This document shows, piece by piece, positions 43,191 through 51,321 of a stretch of 64,000 bases of DNA (the first letter of the stretch is position 1; every line of letters begins with the position of its first letter). This DNA comes from Bradyrhizobium rifense. GTDB taxonomy: Bacteria > Pseudomonadota > Alphaproteobacteria > Rhizobiales > Xanthobacteraceae. The notes beneath the pieces were generated by a model. That model did no database searches, was not told the origin of the DNA, and was given only the letters and a program-made list of their open reading frames with translations. Made by a program: the position numbers and the translations under genes. The stretch spans positions 1-64,000 of the forward strand of contig NZ_VSSS01000011.1 of assembly GCF_008123425.1 (NCBI RefSeq). The letters run 5' to 3'.

Positions 43191-44003
43191 ATGATGACGC
43201 GGACGGTCGCCCTCGCAACGCGTGGTCTTGCAACGCTTGGCCTCGCACTCGTCGCGGTGACGGCGAGCGCGCAGGACATGATGCGCGACGTCGACCTCAC
43301 CTCCCCCGCGATGGTCTCGGCCGAAATGACCAGGCCAGAGGTCGAGGCCGTGCTGGCCAAAGCGAGCGCCGCGCAGCCTGCCGATTTCACCGGCAAGCGT
43401 CTGTCGGGCCTCGATCTCTCGGGGCTGGACCTGTCCAACGCGGTTCTCCGCACCGCGCGGCTCAACAAGACAATACTCCGAGACGCCAGGCTTGACCGTG
43501 CGATCCTCGATCAGGCGTGGCTGCTGGATGCGGATCTTACCGGGGCAAGCCTGAAGGGCGCCAATCTGTTCGCGTCGCAAATGGCCCGCGCGCGTCTCGA
43601 CGGCGCGGACCTGTCGGGAGCGCGCATCGCTGCCGACCTCACCGGCGCAAGCCTGGTCGGCGCCTCGATCGCGGACGCGCATCTTGGCGCCGATATGCGC
43701 AACCAGTCGATGGGGCTGATGCGCGCGGTGCTGAGATCCGCCAACCTGGAACGGCTGAACGCGCGCAACGCCGATTTGTCGCGCGTCGACCTCGAATTCG
43801 CGGCCCTCAGGGGCGCCGATCTGACCGGTGCATCACTGAAAAACGCCCAACTCGGCGGAGCCGATCTGACCGGCGCCATCGTCATCGACGCCGATTTCGA
43901 CGGCGCCGATCTCGTCTCGGCGAAGCTGATCGCACCGATCGGCCTTGACCGCGCCAGAAATTTCGACAAGGCAAAGAACCGCGAGCGCCTGATCAGGGAA
44001 TGA
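43191..44003 (+). CDS. Secreted pentapeptide-repeat protein
   Basis: 270 residues from the ATG at 43191 (ribosome site GGAG; ATG at 43194 equally possible). Signal peptide about 1-25 (LGLALVAVTASAQ). From about residue 70 on it consists of A(D/N)LXX pentapeptide repeats (SGLDLSNAVL, GADLTGASLKNAQLGGADL), which fold into a square right-handed beta helix. Its stop overlaps an upstream-frame ATG of the next gene. Follows the SsuABC-like operon by 44 bases and may be cotranscribed. Role unknown; likely periplasmic binding surface. Confidence 0.82.
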   Translation: MMTRTVALATRGLATLGLALVAVTASAQDMMRDVDLTSPAMVSAEMTRPEVEAVLAKASAAQPADFTGKRLSGLDLSGLDLSNAVLRTARLNKTILRDARLDRAILDQAWLLDADLTGASLKGANLFASQMARARLDGADLSGARIAADLTGASLVGASIADAHLGADMRNQSMGLMRAVLRSANLERLNARNADLSRVDLEFAALRGADLTGASLKNAQLGGADLTGAIVIDADFDGADLVSAKLIAPIGLDRARNFDKAKNRERLIRE

Positions 44004-44029
44004 CGGCGCGCCTTTGGGAGGACTGGCAG

Positions 44030-44377
44030 ATGCGTTGGGTTCTGGCTTTGATCGCGTTGTTGACGCTTGCCGGCGAAGCCGCCGCGCAGGCCAAGGGCAA
44101 AGGCATCCGACTTTGGAACCTGACGTCGGAGACGATCTCCGGCTTCCAGCTCGCGCCTAGCGGCAAGACCGACTGGGGCCCGAACCAGTGCCTGAACGAC
44201 AAGGACAAGGAGGTCGACCACGACGAGCGGCTGCGCATCACCGGCGTCGAGCCCGGCCGCTACGACGCCAAGGTCAGCTATCCCAATTCCCGGCAATGCG
44301 TCGTCCGCGACATCGAGATCAGGGCCGATGCGGTGTTCTCGATCGCCGACAAGGATTTGAAGGACTGCACGAAGTAG
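44030..44377 (+). CDS. Small secreted hypothetical protein
   Basis: 115 residues from the ATG at 44030, chosen because TTTGGGAGGA lies 8 bases upstream; an earlier ATG at 44000 overlaps the pentapeptide stop. Signal peptide 1-19 (LALIALLTLAGEAAAQ). The mature part KGIRLWNLTSETISGFQLAPSG ... DHDERLRITGVEPGRYDAKVSYPNSRQCVVRD looks like a small beta-sandwich; the family is unnamed. Last gene of the probable ABC-pentapeptide transcript. Confidence 0.75.
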   Translation: MRWVLALIALLTLAGEAAAQAKGKGIRLWNLTSETISGFQLAPSGKTDWGPNQCLNDKDKEVDHDERLRITGVEPGRYDAKVSYPNSRQCVVRDIEIRADAVFSIADKDLKDCTK

Positions 44378-44387
44378 CGCGAGCCGC

Positions 44388-44597
44388 TCACGCCTTGTCG
44401 TTCGGGTGGGGATATTCGCAGCGCCAGCGCACCGCCTGCCACTTCGGGTGATCACCGACCCATTGCGCGATATAGGGCGGCGCGGCCATTGCACATTGCG
44501 TCGGCGACCCCGCGTAGTTGAACACAATATGCTGCTCCTCGCAGGTCGCAGGCGAGAGCACCGCACACACAGTCACCACCAGGTCGATCGGATTCAT
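44388..44597 (-). CDS. Small hypothetical cysteine-containing protein
   Basis: 69 residues. MNPIDLVVTVCAVLSPATCEEQHIVFNYAGSP with four cysteines (11, 19, 35 and 60) and a conserved WxxxHPKWQAVRWRCEYP end. The N terminus may be a short signal. Proteins of this kind are conserved in Bradyrhizobium without known function. Convergent with the preceding gene by 10 bases. Confidence 0.65.
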   Translation of the reverse strand: MNPIDLVVTVCAVLSPATCEEQHIVFNYAGSPTQCAMAAPPYIAQWVGDHPKWQAVRWRCEYPHPNDKA

Positions 44598-44701
44598 GCA
44601 GGGATCCTCGCGCGGAAGCGATTAAGTCTAGCACAAAGGGATACGTCGCGAGGAGCCGGAAGTTTCAATCCGGCGTGAGGGATGCGCTGGAACCCGCTTA
44701 G

Positions 44702-45571
44702 CTAGAAGTTAATCCCGAACACCAGCCGCGCCTGGTGCCGCTCGAAATTGACGAGGTCGAGATTGGCGCCCGATCCGGCCGGACGGCCCCAGGCCTGCAT
44801 GCTCCAGCTCAAGGTGAGCCGCGATTGCTCGGAGAGCTGGAAGTAGGCGGTTGGCCCGACGAACAGGGCTTGCCCTGAGAACGCGCCGAGGCCGATGCCT
44901 TCATACTGGCGGAAGTAGCGTATCTCCCCGCCGAGCAGCACGTTTGGGCTGACGCGCACCATGCCGGCGAAAGCGGCGCCGATGGTGGAGCTCTTCTCGG
45001 ACAGCCCGCTCACCTCGAAGCGTGTCCATTCCGGCTGGTAGATCAGATTGAGCGCGCCGATCGCAAAATTCGGGATCAGCTCGCGATCGAAGGCGAGCGT
45101 GAAATCAGTGCCGTACATCCGTCCCTTGGCGCCGCTGACCTCGTCGATGCGATCGCCATGGGTCTCGGCGGCGATCGTCATCCCGAACGGGGCGCGCTCA
45201 CGGTCGAGCAGGCGATAACGCAGGTCGAGCGAGAGGCCCTGGAAGTTGAACTGGCGGCGGTCGTCGATATCAGGGACGCCGGTGATGTCGTGCAGCGTGG
45301 CGTTGGCGCCGACTTCAATGCGAAAATTCGGCAGCGGCACGATTTCGATCTCGACCTCCTGGCTGAGGGCGCGATAGGTGCCACCGCTTTTGCCGAAGCG
45401 TCCCGTCGTCTGGGTCTGGAATTCGCGCTCGCCGGGATTGCCGACATCGCTGCCGATCATGAAGCCGAAGATGTGCTCGGTGTCGAAGCCCTCTTCGGCG
45501 CTAGCGCATATTGGCACGAGCGTGAGCGTGCACGCGATCGCCGTCCAGATTGTGTGGGCTCCAATGCGCAT
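44702..45571 (-). CDS. Outer-membrane beta-barrel protein
   Basis: 289 residues from the ATG at 45571 (45607 possible). Signal peptide about 1-25 (IWTAIACTLTLVPICASA). The rest alternates polar and hydrophobic residues in strands (FRIEVGANATL, LSLDLRYRLLDRERAPFG, FTLAFDRELIPNFAIGALNL) and ends in the aromatic ARLVFGINF, the barrel-assembly signal. Best described as a transporter/porin-like barrel of unknown substrate. It starts 60 bases after pqqA on the same strand, so pqqA, this gene and perhaps lanM share a transcript. A role in the quinoprotein system is plausible. Confidence 0.7.
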   Translation of the reverse strand: MRIGAHTIWTAIACTLTLVPICASAEEGFDTEHIFGFMIGSDVGNPGEREFQTQTTGRFGKSGGTYRALSQEVEIEIVPLPNFRIEVGANATLHDITGVPDIDDRRQFNFQGLSLDLRYRLLDRERAPFGMTIAAETHGDRIDEVSGAKGRMYGTDFTLAFDRELIPNFAIGALNLIYQPEWTRFEVSGLSEKSSTIGAAFAGMVRVSPNVLLGGEIRYFRQYEGIGLGAFSGQALFVGPTAYFQLSEQSRLTLSWSMQAWGRPAGSGANLDLVNFERHQARLVFGINF

Positions 45572-45631
45572 CACGAACACTACCACGGCTTCGACGGTAT
45601 TCGCCATCGAAGCCGCGGCAGGTCGTCAGTC

Positions 45632-45712
45632 CTACTTGCGCGCAGCGCAGGCGTACATGTTGATTTCCATGCCGACCGGCACTTCCACGATCTTCGGAGC
45701 TTTCCAGGCCAT
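45632..45712 (-). CDS. pqqA: PqqA, precursor peptide of pyrroloquinoline quinone
   Basis: 26 residues, below most gene-finder limits. It reads MAWKAPKIVEVPVGMEINMY and ends in CAARK. The two residues that become PQQ, Glu16 and Tyr20 in the EXXXY spacing, are both present, after the usual VGME. A GGGGAG ribosome site lies 7 bases before the ATG at 45712. PqqE/PqqD and the other enzymes (pqqBCDE) are not in the window, so the biosynthetic operon must be elsewhere and this may be an additional or detached pqqA. Confidence 0.9.
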   Translation of the reverse strand: MAWKAPKIVEVPVGMEINMYACAARK

Positions 45713-45871
45713 TCGGGTCTCCCCAAGTATTGAGCGCGACATCGCGCCGGGCGAAACCTAGGGCTGCCTCAGCAACTGCGCAAGCCTGGAATGGGACCGC
45801 GAACACAGTGAACACGCGTACAGTTCACTCTCGGGCAAACCGCCTTCGCTCCCAGTCAAGCGCGGGTGTTC

Positions 45872-46264
45872 TCAGCGCAACAGTCGCAGCAATGCGCGAC
45901 CCGCGCGCGAGTTCAGCTCCTTCGCATCCAGCGTTCCATCCTTGTCGGGATTCGCCGCGTTGAAGCGCTGCTCCACCACGGCGAGATATTCGTCGAGCGT
46001 CAGCGTCCCGTCGTGATCGGGGTCGGCGGCGGCGAGTTCTTTCGCCGTTAACCGTCCGCGCAATTCACGCGCGTCGAGCGTGCCATCATGATCGGGATCG
46101 AGCTTCGCGAACAGCGCGGCGGCGGCCTTCTTTACCTCGGCGAGATCGAGCGTGCCGTCATTGTCGGTGTCGAACATCTTGACGGCGCCGCCGGATGCCG
46201 ACCAGGCCGGACCGGAGAGCACGGCAAACGTGAGCGCTAGCGCAACTGAGCGACGCGATATCAT
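45872..46264 (-). CDS. lanM: Lanmodulin, periplasmic lanthanide-binding EF-hand protein
   Basis: 130 residues from the ATG at 46264 (ribosome site GGGAGG). Signal peptide about 1-23. Four EF-hand loops: 32-43 (DTDNDGTLDLAE), 56-67 (DPDHDGTLDARE), 81-92 (DPDHDGTLTLDE), 105-116 (NPDKDGTLDAKE). Loops are separated by only 12-13 residues and three have Pro at position 2, both marks of lanmodulin, which binds lanthanides with picomolar affinity. The ending AGRALLRLLR also matches. Loop 1 lacks the Pro, and loop 4 starts with Asn in place of Asp. Divergent from an ExaF-like lanthanide dehydrogenase and upstream of pqqA. Confidence 0.92.
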   Translation of the reverse strand: MISRRSVALALTFAVLSGPAWSASGGAVKMFDTDNDGTLDLAEVKKAAAALFAKLDPDHDGTLDARELRGRLTAKELAAADPDHDGTLTLDEYLAVVEQRFNAANPDKDGTLDAKELNSRAGRALLRLLR

Positions 46265-46597
46265 TTTGACCTCCCTGACCATGAACCCCGATTCGCGGGG
46301 GATCGCGACAACATAAGTCCGCAAGCCCGCCTCGGTTCAAGCCGAATTGCGATGCTTCGCCTGCGACGAACCCGTTCGCGTCAAGATTTTCGCGCTGCGC
46401 CAATCTTCGCGCCGTGGAAATTGGTGCAGCGCATTCGCGCAAGACGCGCAAAATTCTTCGAAGATTACCGCATCAAGCCTGGCATCTGGCGTCCAACATA
46501 TCGGCAGCGCGCTTTCGACTTTCGTATTGACGGGTTTTGCTTTCGGGCGGAGTGTTGCAATCGCAGCGTCAAAAGGCGCGCATATTGGGAGGAACGG
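46265..46597. promoter_or_regulatory. Divergent promoter region of lanM and the ExaF-like dehydrogenase
   Basis: 333 bases without a gene. Near lanM there is an inverted repeat CCCCG-ATTCG-CGGGG (46286-46300). At 46416-46432 is GGAAATTGGTGCAGCGC, which recurs with two changes at 63451-63467 upstream of the Rieske-PQQ dehydrogenase pair. Promoter boxes cannot be assigned with confidence. Confidence 0.5.
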
Positions 46598-48262
46598 ATG
46601 AAACGCTTTGCGATGGCCGCGAGCCTCGTCATATCCGCATGCTCGGTTGCGAGCGCACAGACGACCGATCAACTGGTCAAAGGCGCAACCGATACGTCGA
46701 ACGTTCTGAACTACGGGATGGGCTACAATCTCCAGCGCTTCTCGACGCTGAACCAGGTCAACAAGGACACCGTCAAGAACCTCGTCCCGGTCTGGAATTA
46801 TTCCTTCAACGACGATCGCAGCGAGGAATCGCAGCCGCTGGTGTACCAGGGCGTGATCTACGTGACCTCTCACAACGCGACCATGGCGGTCGACGCCAAG
46901 ACCGGCAAGCAGATCTGGAAATCCAAGATCGAATATCCGGCCGAGACGCCGCGTATCGTCTGCTGCGGCATCATCAATCGCGGTGGCGCGCTCTACGAGG
47001 GCAAGCTGTTCCGCACCACGCTCGACGCCAACGTGATCGCGATCGACGCCAAGGACGGCAAGGAGCTGTGGCGGCAGAAGGCGGCCGACATCAAGGAAGG
47101 CTATTCGATGACGGTGGCGCCATTGGTCGCCGACGGCGTCGTCATCACCGGCATCTCCGGCGCCGAGTTCGGCACCCGCGGCTTCATCGACGGCTGGGAT
47201 CCGGCAACGGGCAAGCATCTCTGGCGCACCCATTCGGTCCCCTCGCCGGATGAGCCCGGCGGCGACACCTGGAAGGGTGACACCTGGAAGCTCGGCGGCG
47301 GTTCGACCTGGATCACGGGCTCCTATGATCCAGAGCTGAACACGGTTTATTGGGGCATCGGCAATCCCGGCCCGTTCAACGCGGCCGTGCGCCCCGGCGA
47401 CAATCTCTACACCTGCTCCGTGCTGGCGATGGATCCCAAGACCGGCAAGATCAAGTGGCACTACCAGTTCTCGCCGAACAATCCGTTCGACTATGACTCG
47501 GTGGCCGAGATGGTCCTCGCCGACATGAACGTCGAGGGCAAGCCGACCAAGGTGCTGATGGATGCCAACCGCAACGGCTTCTTCTACGTGCTCGACCGCA
47601 CCAACGGAAAGGTGCTGGCGGCCAATCCTTACGTGAAGGTGAATTGGGCAACCGGCGTCGACCTGAAGACCGGCCGTCCGACCGAGACCGACGTCGTCAA
47701 GGATGCGCGCGAGGGCAAGAAGGTCACCGTCTATCCGTCGATCCTCGGCGGCAAGAACTGGGAGCCGATGTCGTTCAATCCGCAGACCGGCCTCGCCTAC
47801 GCCAACACGCTCGCCTTCGGCGGCAGGTACAAGTCGGAGCCGGCCACCTTCAAGCAGGGTGAATGGTATCTCGGCATGGACCTCACCGATCCCTGGGAAT
47901 GGGGTGACGGCGCGCGCGGCCATCTGAAGGCGATCGATCCGATGACCGGCAAGGCGAAGTGGGAGGCGGCAAGCGACATCCCGCGCTTCTCCGGCGTGCT
48001 GTCGACCGCGGGCGGCGTCGTATTCACGGGTGCGCTGACCGGCGAGTTCGAGGCCTTCGACGCCGACACCGGCAAGAAGCTCTGGCAGTTCCAGACCGGC
48101 TCCGGCATCGAGGGACAGCCGGTGACCTGGCAACAGGACGGCGTGCAGTACATCGCCGTCACCAGTGGCTATGGCGGCGTCTACTCGCTGTTCTCCGGCG
48201 ACGAGCGGCTGGCCAAGGTGCCGCCCGGCGGCTCGCTGTGGGTCTTTGCGGTGAAGCAGTAA
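46598..48262 (+). CDS. PQQ-dependent alcohol dehydrogenase, lanthanide type (ExaF/PedH-like)
   Basis: 554 residues from the ATG at 46598, ribosome site GGGAGGA; the longer frame shadows lanM's promoter. Signal peptide 1-20. Eight-bladed propeller with PQQ repeats. Vicinal disulfide Cys122-Cys123, metal ligands Glu190 and Asn256, catalytic Asp298 and, two residues on, the extra Asp300 (PFDYDSV) that marks lanthanide enzymes. No fused cytochrome. It oxidises alcohols, probably ethanol-type or broader, in the periplasm and passes electrons to the cytochrome c encoded 12 bases later. A MoxJ-like gene follows. Confidence 0.9.
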   Translation: MKRFAMAASLVISACSVASAQTTDQLVKGATDTSNVLNYGMGYNLQRFSTLNQVNKDTVKNLVPVWNYSFNDDRSEESQPLVYQGVIYVTSHNATMAVDAKTGKQIWKSKIEYPAETPRIVCCGIINRGGALYEGKLFRTTLDANVIAIDAKDGKELWRQKAADIKEGYSMTVAPLVADGVVITGISGAEFGTRGFIDGWDPATGKHLWRTHSVPSPDEPGGDTWKGDTWKLGGGSTWITGSYDPELNTVYWGIGNPGPFNAAVRPGDNLYTCSVLAMDPKTGKIKWHYQFSPNNPFDYDSVAEMVLADMNVEGKPTKVLMDANRNGFFYVLDRTNGKVLAANPYVKVNWATGVDLKTGRPTETDVVKDAREGKKVTVYPSILGGKNWEPMSFNPQTGLAYANTLAFGGRYKSEPATFKQGEWYLGMDLTDPWEWGDGARGHLKAIDPMTGKAKWEAASDIPRFSGVLSTAGGVVFTGALTGEFEAFDADTGKKLWQFQTGSGIEGQPVTWQQDGVQYIAVTSGYGGVYSLFSGDERLAKVPPGGSLWVFAVKQ

Positions 48263-48274
48263 CGGCCAGACACG

Positions 48275-48628
48275 TTGAGAGACATTGCTCAGAAGACGGT
48301 GGCGATCCTCGCCACCGTCGCGGTGTTGACGGTCGCGCTTGCGGCGACCGTTCGCGCCGCGGATGATTCGAACGGCAATCCGCTGCAGGCGCAGATCGAC
48401 CACGGCAAGTCGACCTATGCCGAAAAATGCTCGCACTGCCACGGCCCCAACATGATGAATTCCGGCACCATCACGCCGGACCTGCGCGCCTTTCCCGACG
48501 ACAGGACGCGCTTCGTCACCACCGTGAAGAACGGCAAGAACAACAAGATGCCGCCCTGGGGCGACATTCTGAACGACGACGAGATCGGAAATCTCTGGGC
48601 CTTCATCTCGAGCCGGAGGAAGCCATGA
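48275..48628 (+). CDS. Periplasmic cytochrome c, electron acceptor of the ExaF-like dehydrogenase
   Basis: 117 residues from a TTG at 48275, which gives a signal peptide with a basic N end (MRDIAQKTVAILATVAVLTV); a GTG at 48299 is the alternative. One haem motif CSHCH (Cys52, Cys55, His56) and the axial Met in NNKMPPWG. Short class I cytochrome c. It lies 12 bases after the dehydrogenase gene and overlaps the next gene by 4 bases, so it is the dedicated electron acceptor. Confidence 0.85.
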   Translation: MRDIAQKTVAILATVAVLTVALAATVRAADDSNGNPLQAQIDHGKSTYAEKCSHCHGPNMMNSGTITPDLRAFPDDRTRFVTTVKNGKNNKMPPWGDILNDDEIGNLWAFISSRRKP

Positions 48629-49551
48629 GGGGCCGGCTGGCAGTACTCGGTCTCGCCGCGATGCTCGCGGCTTCGGCAACGGCGGCGTGGGCGGCAGATC
48701 CGCTGAGCATCTGTCTCGACGAGGACCGGCCGCCACTCTCGGCGCATCACCGCGGCAAGCCGGATTCCGGCTTCGACGTGCTGCTGGCGCAGGCGATCGC
48801 GGACCGGATCGGACGCCCGCTCAGGATCCAGTGGTTCGAGAGCAAGCTGGACGAAGATTCGAGCCCGCAGCTCGAGGCCAATGCGCTGCTCTCCGACGGT
48901 CGCTGCTCCCTGGTCGGCGGCTACGCACTGACGACGGATTCCCTCGTCAAGCCCGGCCTGAAGACGGCGCGCCTGCCGGATTTCGCGGGCGCCACGCGCG
49001 ATGACCGACGCCGCCGCGTTGCGCTCGGCGTACTCGCGCCGAGCCGGCCTTACGTTTACTCGCCGATGACGGTGGTGCTCGGGCCCAAGGCGCGCGACCG
49101 CAAGATCAGCGATATCGGCGACCTCGCCGGTCTTCGTCTTGCGATCGAAAGCGGATCGCTCGGCGACGCCATCCTGATGACCTTCGACAAGGGGCGGCTG
49201 ATCGACAACATCACCCATCTCGTGCCCGCACGCGACGACCTTCTGGGCGCGCTTGATCGCGGCGATTATGATGCGACCCTGATCGATCTCGCGCGCTACG
49301 ATGCCCACCGCGCCGCGCATCCCGATACGGCGATATCAGCCTCCGGCTATTATTATCCGATCGGGGCCAATCGCGGCTATGTCGGACTTGGCAACGATCC
49401 TGCCTTGATCGAGGCCGTCAACAAGGCGCTGACGGATCTTGCGGCCGAGGGCAAGATCACCGAATTCGGCAAGCAAGCCGGCCTGACCTATCTGCCGCCG
49501 CGCGAGCCGGCGATCCTCGGAGACGTCTGGACGAAGATCATTCAGAGGTGA
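48625..49551 (+). CDS. Quinoprotein dehydrogenase-associated binding protein (MoxJ-like)
   Basis: 308 residues from the ATG at 48625, overlapping the cytochrome stop (ATGA). Signal peptide 1-23 (AAMLAASATAAWAA). Family-3 solute-binding fold (LSICLDEDRPPLSAHHRGKPDSGFDVLLAQAIADRIG). In xox/exa loci such proteins are accessory to the dehydrogenase rather than solute transport. Its position makes it the partner of the ExaF-like enzyme at 46598, so the unit reads dehydrogenase-cytochrome-J protein like xoxFGJ. Confidence 0.85.
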   Translation: MRGRLAVLGLAAMLAASATAAWAADPLSICLDEDRPPLSAHHRGKPDSGFDVLLAQAIADRIGRPLRIQWFESKLDEDSSPQLEANALLSDGRCSLVGGYALTTDSLVKPGLKTARLPDFAGATRDDRRRRVALGVLAPSRPYVYSPMTVVLGPKARDRKISDIGDLAGLRLAIESGSLGDAILMTFDKGRLIDNITHLVPARDDLLGALDRGDYDATLIDLARYDAHRAAHPDTAISASGYYYPIGANRGYVGLGNDPALIEAVNKALTDLAAEGKITEFGKQAGLTYLPPREPAILGDVWTKIIQR

Positions 49552-49714
49552 GGTCGTCGCGACCGCCATGCCGCACCGCTCTCCGCTCTCATGCCCCGCG
49601 AAGGCGGGCGATGACAGCAAGAATGTGGAGAGCGCCCGCCATAATCCGTCCGCTGGCCGAGCGGCATCCGGAGCCTTATGATCGAGGCATTCATCCGCCC
49701 CTTTTTGGTGCCCT

Positions 49715-50755
49715 GTGAACGCCCCGACCATCCCGCCCTCCGCCGGCCTGCGCGATGTCCTTGCCCGCGAAATCAAGAGCGGCGAGCTGCTGCGCGCGCT
49801 GATCGGGGTCGGCCCGTTCGTTGCCGCCTATTTCATCTCGCGCGAGACGGCACTGTTGAATTTGGGACTGATTGCGGTGTCGCTGCTCATTCCGGCACTG
49901 CGGCTGCACCTTCCGTCCAAAGTGATCGCGTGGCACTACCTTGCGATCCTCGTGGCGTTTGCGGCTCTCTTTCTCGCCGCTCCGATCAAACCGCTGTTCG
50001 TTGTGCTGACGGCGCTGGCCGGCTTCCTTGCGGTGGCGGCAACGCGCTATGGCGAGCACTTCCGGACGCTCGGCAATTGGGCGTTCATTCCGGCCGTCTA
50101 TCTTGCCTGCGAGGTGCGTGAGGGTGTGAACGCGCCAGAAGCGCTGCGTCATGCCGGCATCATCATTGTCTCCTCACCGGTTGCGCTGGCGCTGGTCTGC
50201 GGCATCCAGATCTATAATCAGCGGCGGCAAGACAATATCGCGACCTCGTTCGGACCGCCTGCGGCCGAATGGCTGCTGCCTGCGGCGGCAACCGCCATCG
50301 CCGTCTTTGCCGCAGCGGCCCTGGTCGAAATTCTGGATCTTGCGCAGGGGCAATGGGTGATGTGGTCGGCCGCAAGCGTCGTGGTCGGAGATCTCTCCGC
50401 CTCCACCGACAAGCTGAAGCAACGTGCCATCGGCGCCTTCGTCGGTGTGCCACTGGGCTTCCTCGCTGGCCTCGCGCTGCCGCAGAACCGCGTCGGTTAT
50501 GCGCTTGCGGTTCTCGCGGCCACGCTCACGCTGATCTCGTTCTCCCGCTATATCGTCGGCTTCGGCCTGCGCTGCTTCTTCATCGCGCTCGCTGCATCCT
50601 TGGCCGGCGGCGCCAGCGGCATTGCGGAGGAGCGCGTCGCCAATGTGATCATCGGTGGGGCGTTCGGCCTCATCGCAGTGGCCCTGACCGACATCGTCTG
50701 GCAGCGTGTGGTGCGGAGACGTGGTTCGCCCCCTTCGCATCCGACCAAAGCCTAG
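49715..50755 (+). CDS. FUSC-family inner-membrane transporter-like protein
   Basis: 346 residues from a GTG at 49715. About 10 hydrophobic segments in two halves, the pattern of FUSC/aromatic acid exporter family proteins; the second half has the conserved WSAASVVVGDLSASTDKLKQRAIGAFVGVPLG, matching the FUSC core with its GTxxG-like region. It is likely an exporter of small aromatic or organic acids. No ribosome site is evident, and the exact start could be an earlier codon. No neighbour of related function. Confidence 0.7.
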   Translation: MNAPTIPPSAGLRDVLAREIKSGELLRALIGVGPFVAAYFISRETALLNLGLIAVSLLIPALRLHLPSKVIAWHYLAILVAFAALFLAAPIKPLFVVLTALAGFLAVAATRYGEHFRTLGNWAFIPAVYLACEVREGVNAPEALRHAGIIIVSSPVALALVCGIQIYNQRRQDNIATSFGPPAAEWLLPAAATAIAVFAAAALVEILDLAQGQWVMWSAASVVVGDLSASTDKLKQRAIGAFVGVPLGFLAGLALPQNRVGYALAVLAATLTLISFSRYIVGFGLRCFFIALAASLAGGASGIAEERVANVIIGGAFGLIAVALTDIVWQRVVRRRGSPPSHPTKA

Positions 50756-50841
50756 TGTCGCAAGCGCCCTGGCCGGCTATGATCGTGCGCTACCGCCGGA
50801 AGCCCCTTGCCTTGCCCTCCCGAACGAGAAAGGCCGTTCGC

Positions 50842-51267
50842 ATGAGACCCGATGCCCTCGCCGTGGCCGCCCTGGTCATCCTGCTTTTCCCGATGGGCTA
50901 TTTCCTGCTGGCGTCGCCTGCTTTCCTGCTGGTGAAGCTCGACATCCCGCCCGTCACGCAGCTCTTGCGCGGGATGTTCAACATCCAGTTCAGAATGGTG
51001 AGCGTTGCCGGCACGATCGGGACGGCAGCTTTCATCTTCGCCGGACGGCCGCTGTTCGCCGCAGGCATCGGCCTGATTGCGGTCCTGGCGATCTGGGGCC
51101 GCCCGTGGTTCATGCGACAGATGGATGATCAGCTCAGCGCCAGAGATGCGGGCGATGCGAACGCGGTACGCCAGCTGCGTCGTTTGCATTGGAAGGCAAT
51201 GCTGTGCAACGCAGTGCTGGTCGCCGCTCTCGTGGCCAGCATTCCCTACGTTGCGACAACGACCTGA
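50842..51267 (+). CDS. Small membrane protein
   Basis: 141 residues from the ATG at 50842. Three to four predicted transmembrane helices: about 8-30 (AVAALVILLFPMGYFLLASPAF), 53-70, 72-86 and 120-137. A polar segment 90-118 lies before the last helix. No recognised family. It is 86 bases after the FUSC gene and could share a transcript, but no functional link can be read. Confidence 0.65.
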   Translation: MRPDALAVAALVILLFPMGYFLLASPAFLLVKLDIPPVTQLLRGMFNIQFRMVSVAGTIGTAAFIFAGRPLFAAGIGLIAVLAIWGRPWFMRQMDDQLSARDAGDANAVRQLRRLHWKAMLCNAVLVAALVASIPYVATTT

Positions 51268-51321
51268 GAGGATCGCGCGTCCGGCAAGCGGCTCCAGGAC
51301 GGGCCGCAGCGTGAGGCGCGC

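Noticed and set aside
45872..46264. Ordinary calcium EF-hand (calmodulin-like) protein
   Set aside because: The 12-13-residue spacing between loops, Pro at position 2 of three loops, the signal peptide and the C-terminal ending match lanmodulin, not calmodulin.
46598..48262. Calcium-type MxaF methanol dehydrogenase
   Set aside because: The residue two after the catalytic Asp298 is Asp300, not Ala, and no mxaI small-subunit gene is nearby.
46337..48736. 799-residue minus-strand frame across the ExaF-like dehydrogenase
   Set aside because: Overlaps the divergent promoter and three genuine plus-strand genes; composition is antisense-like.
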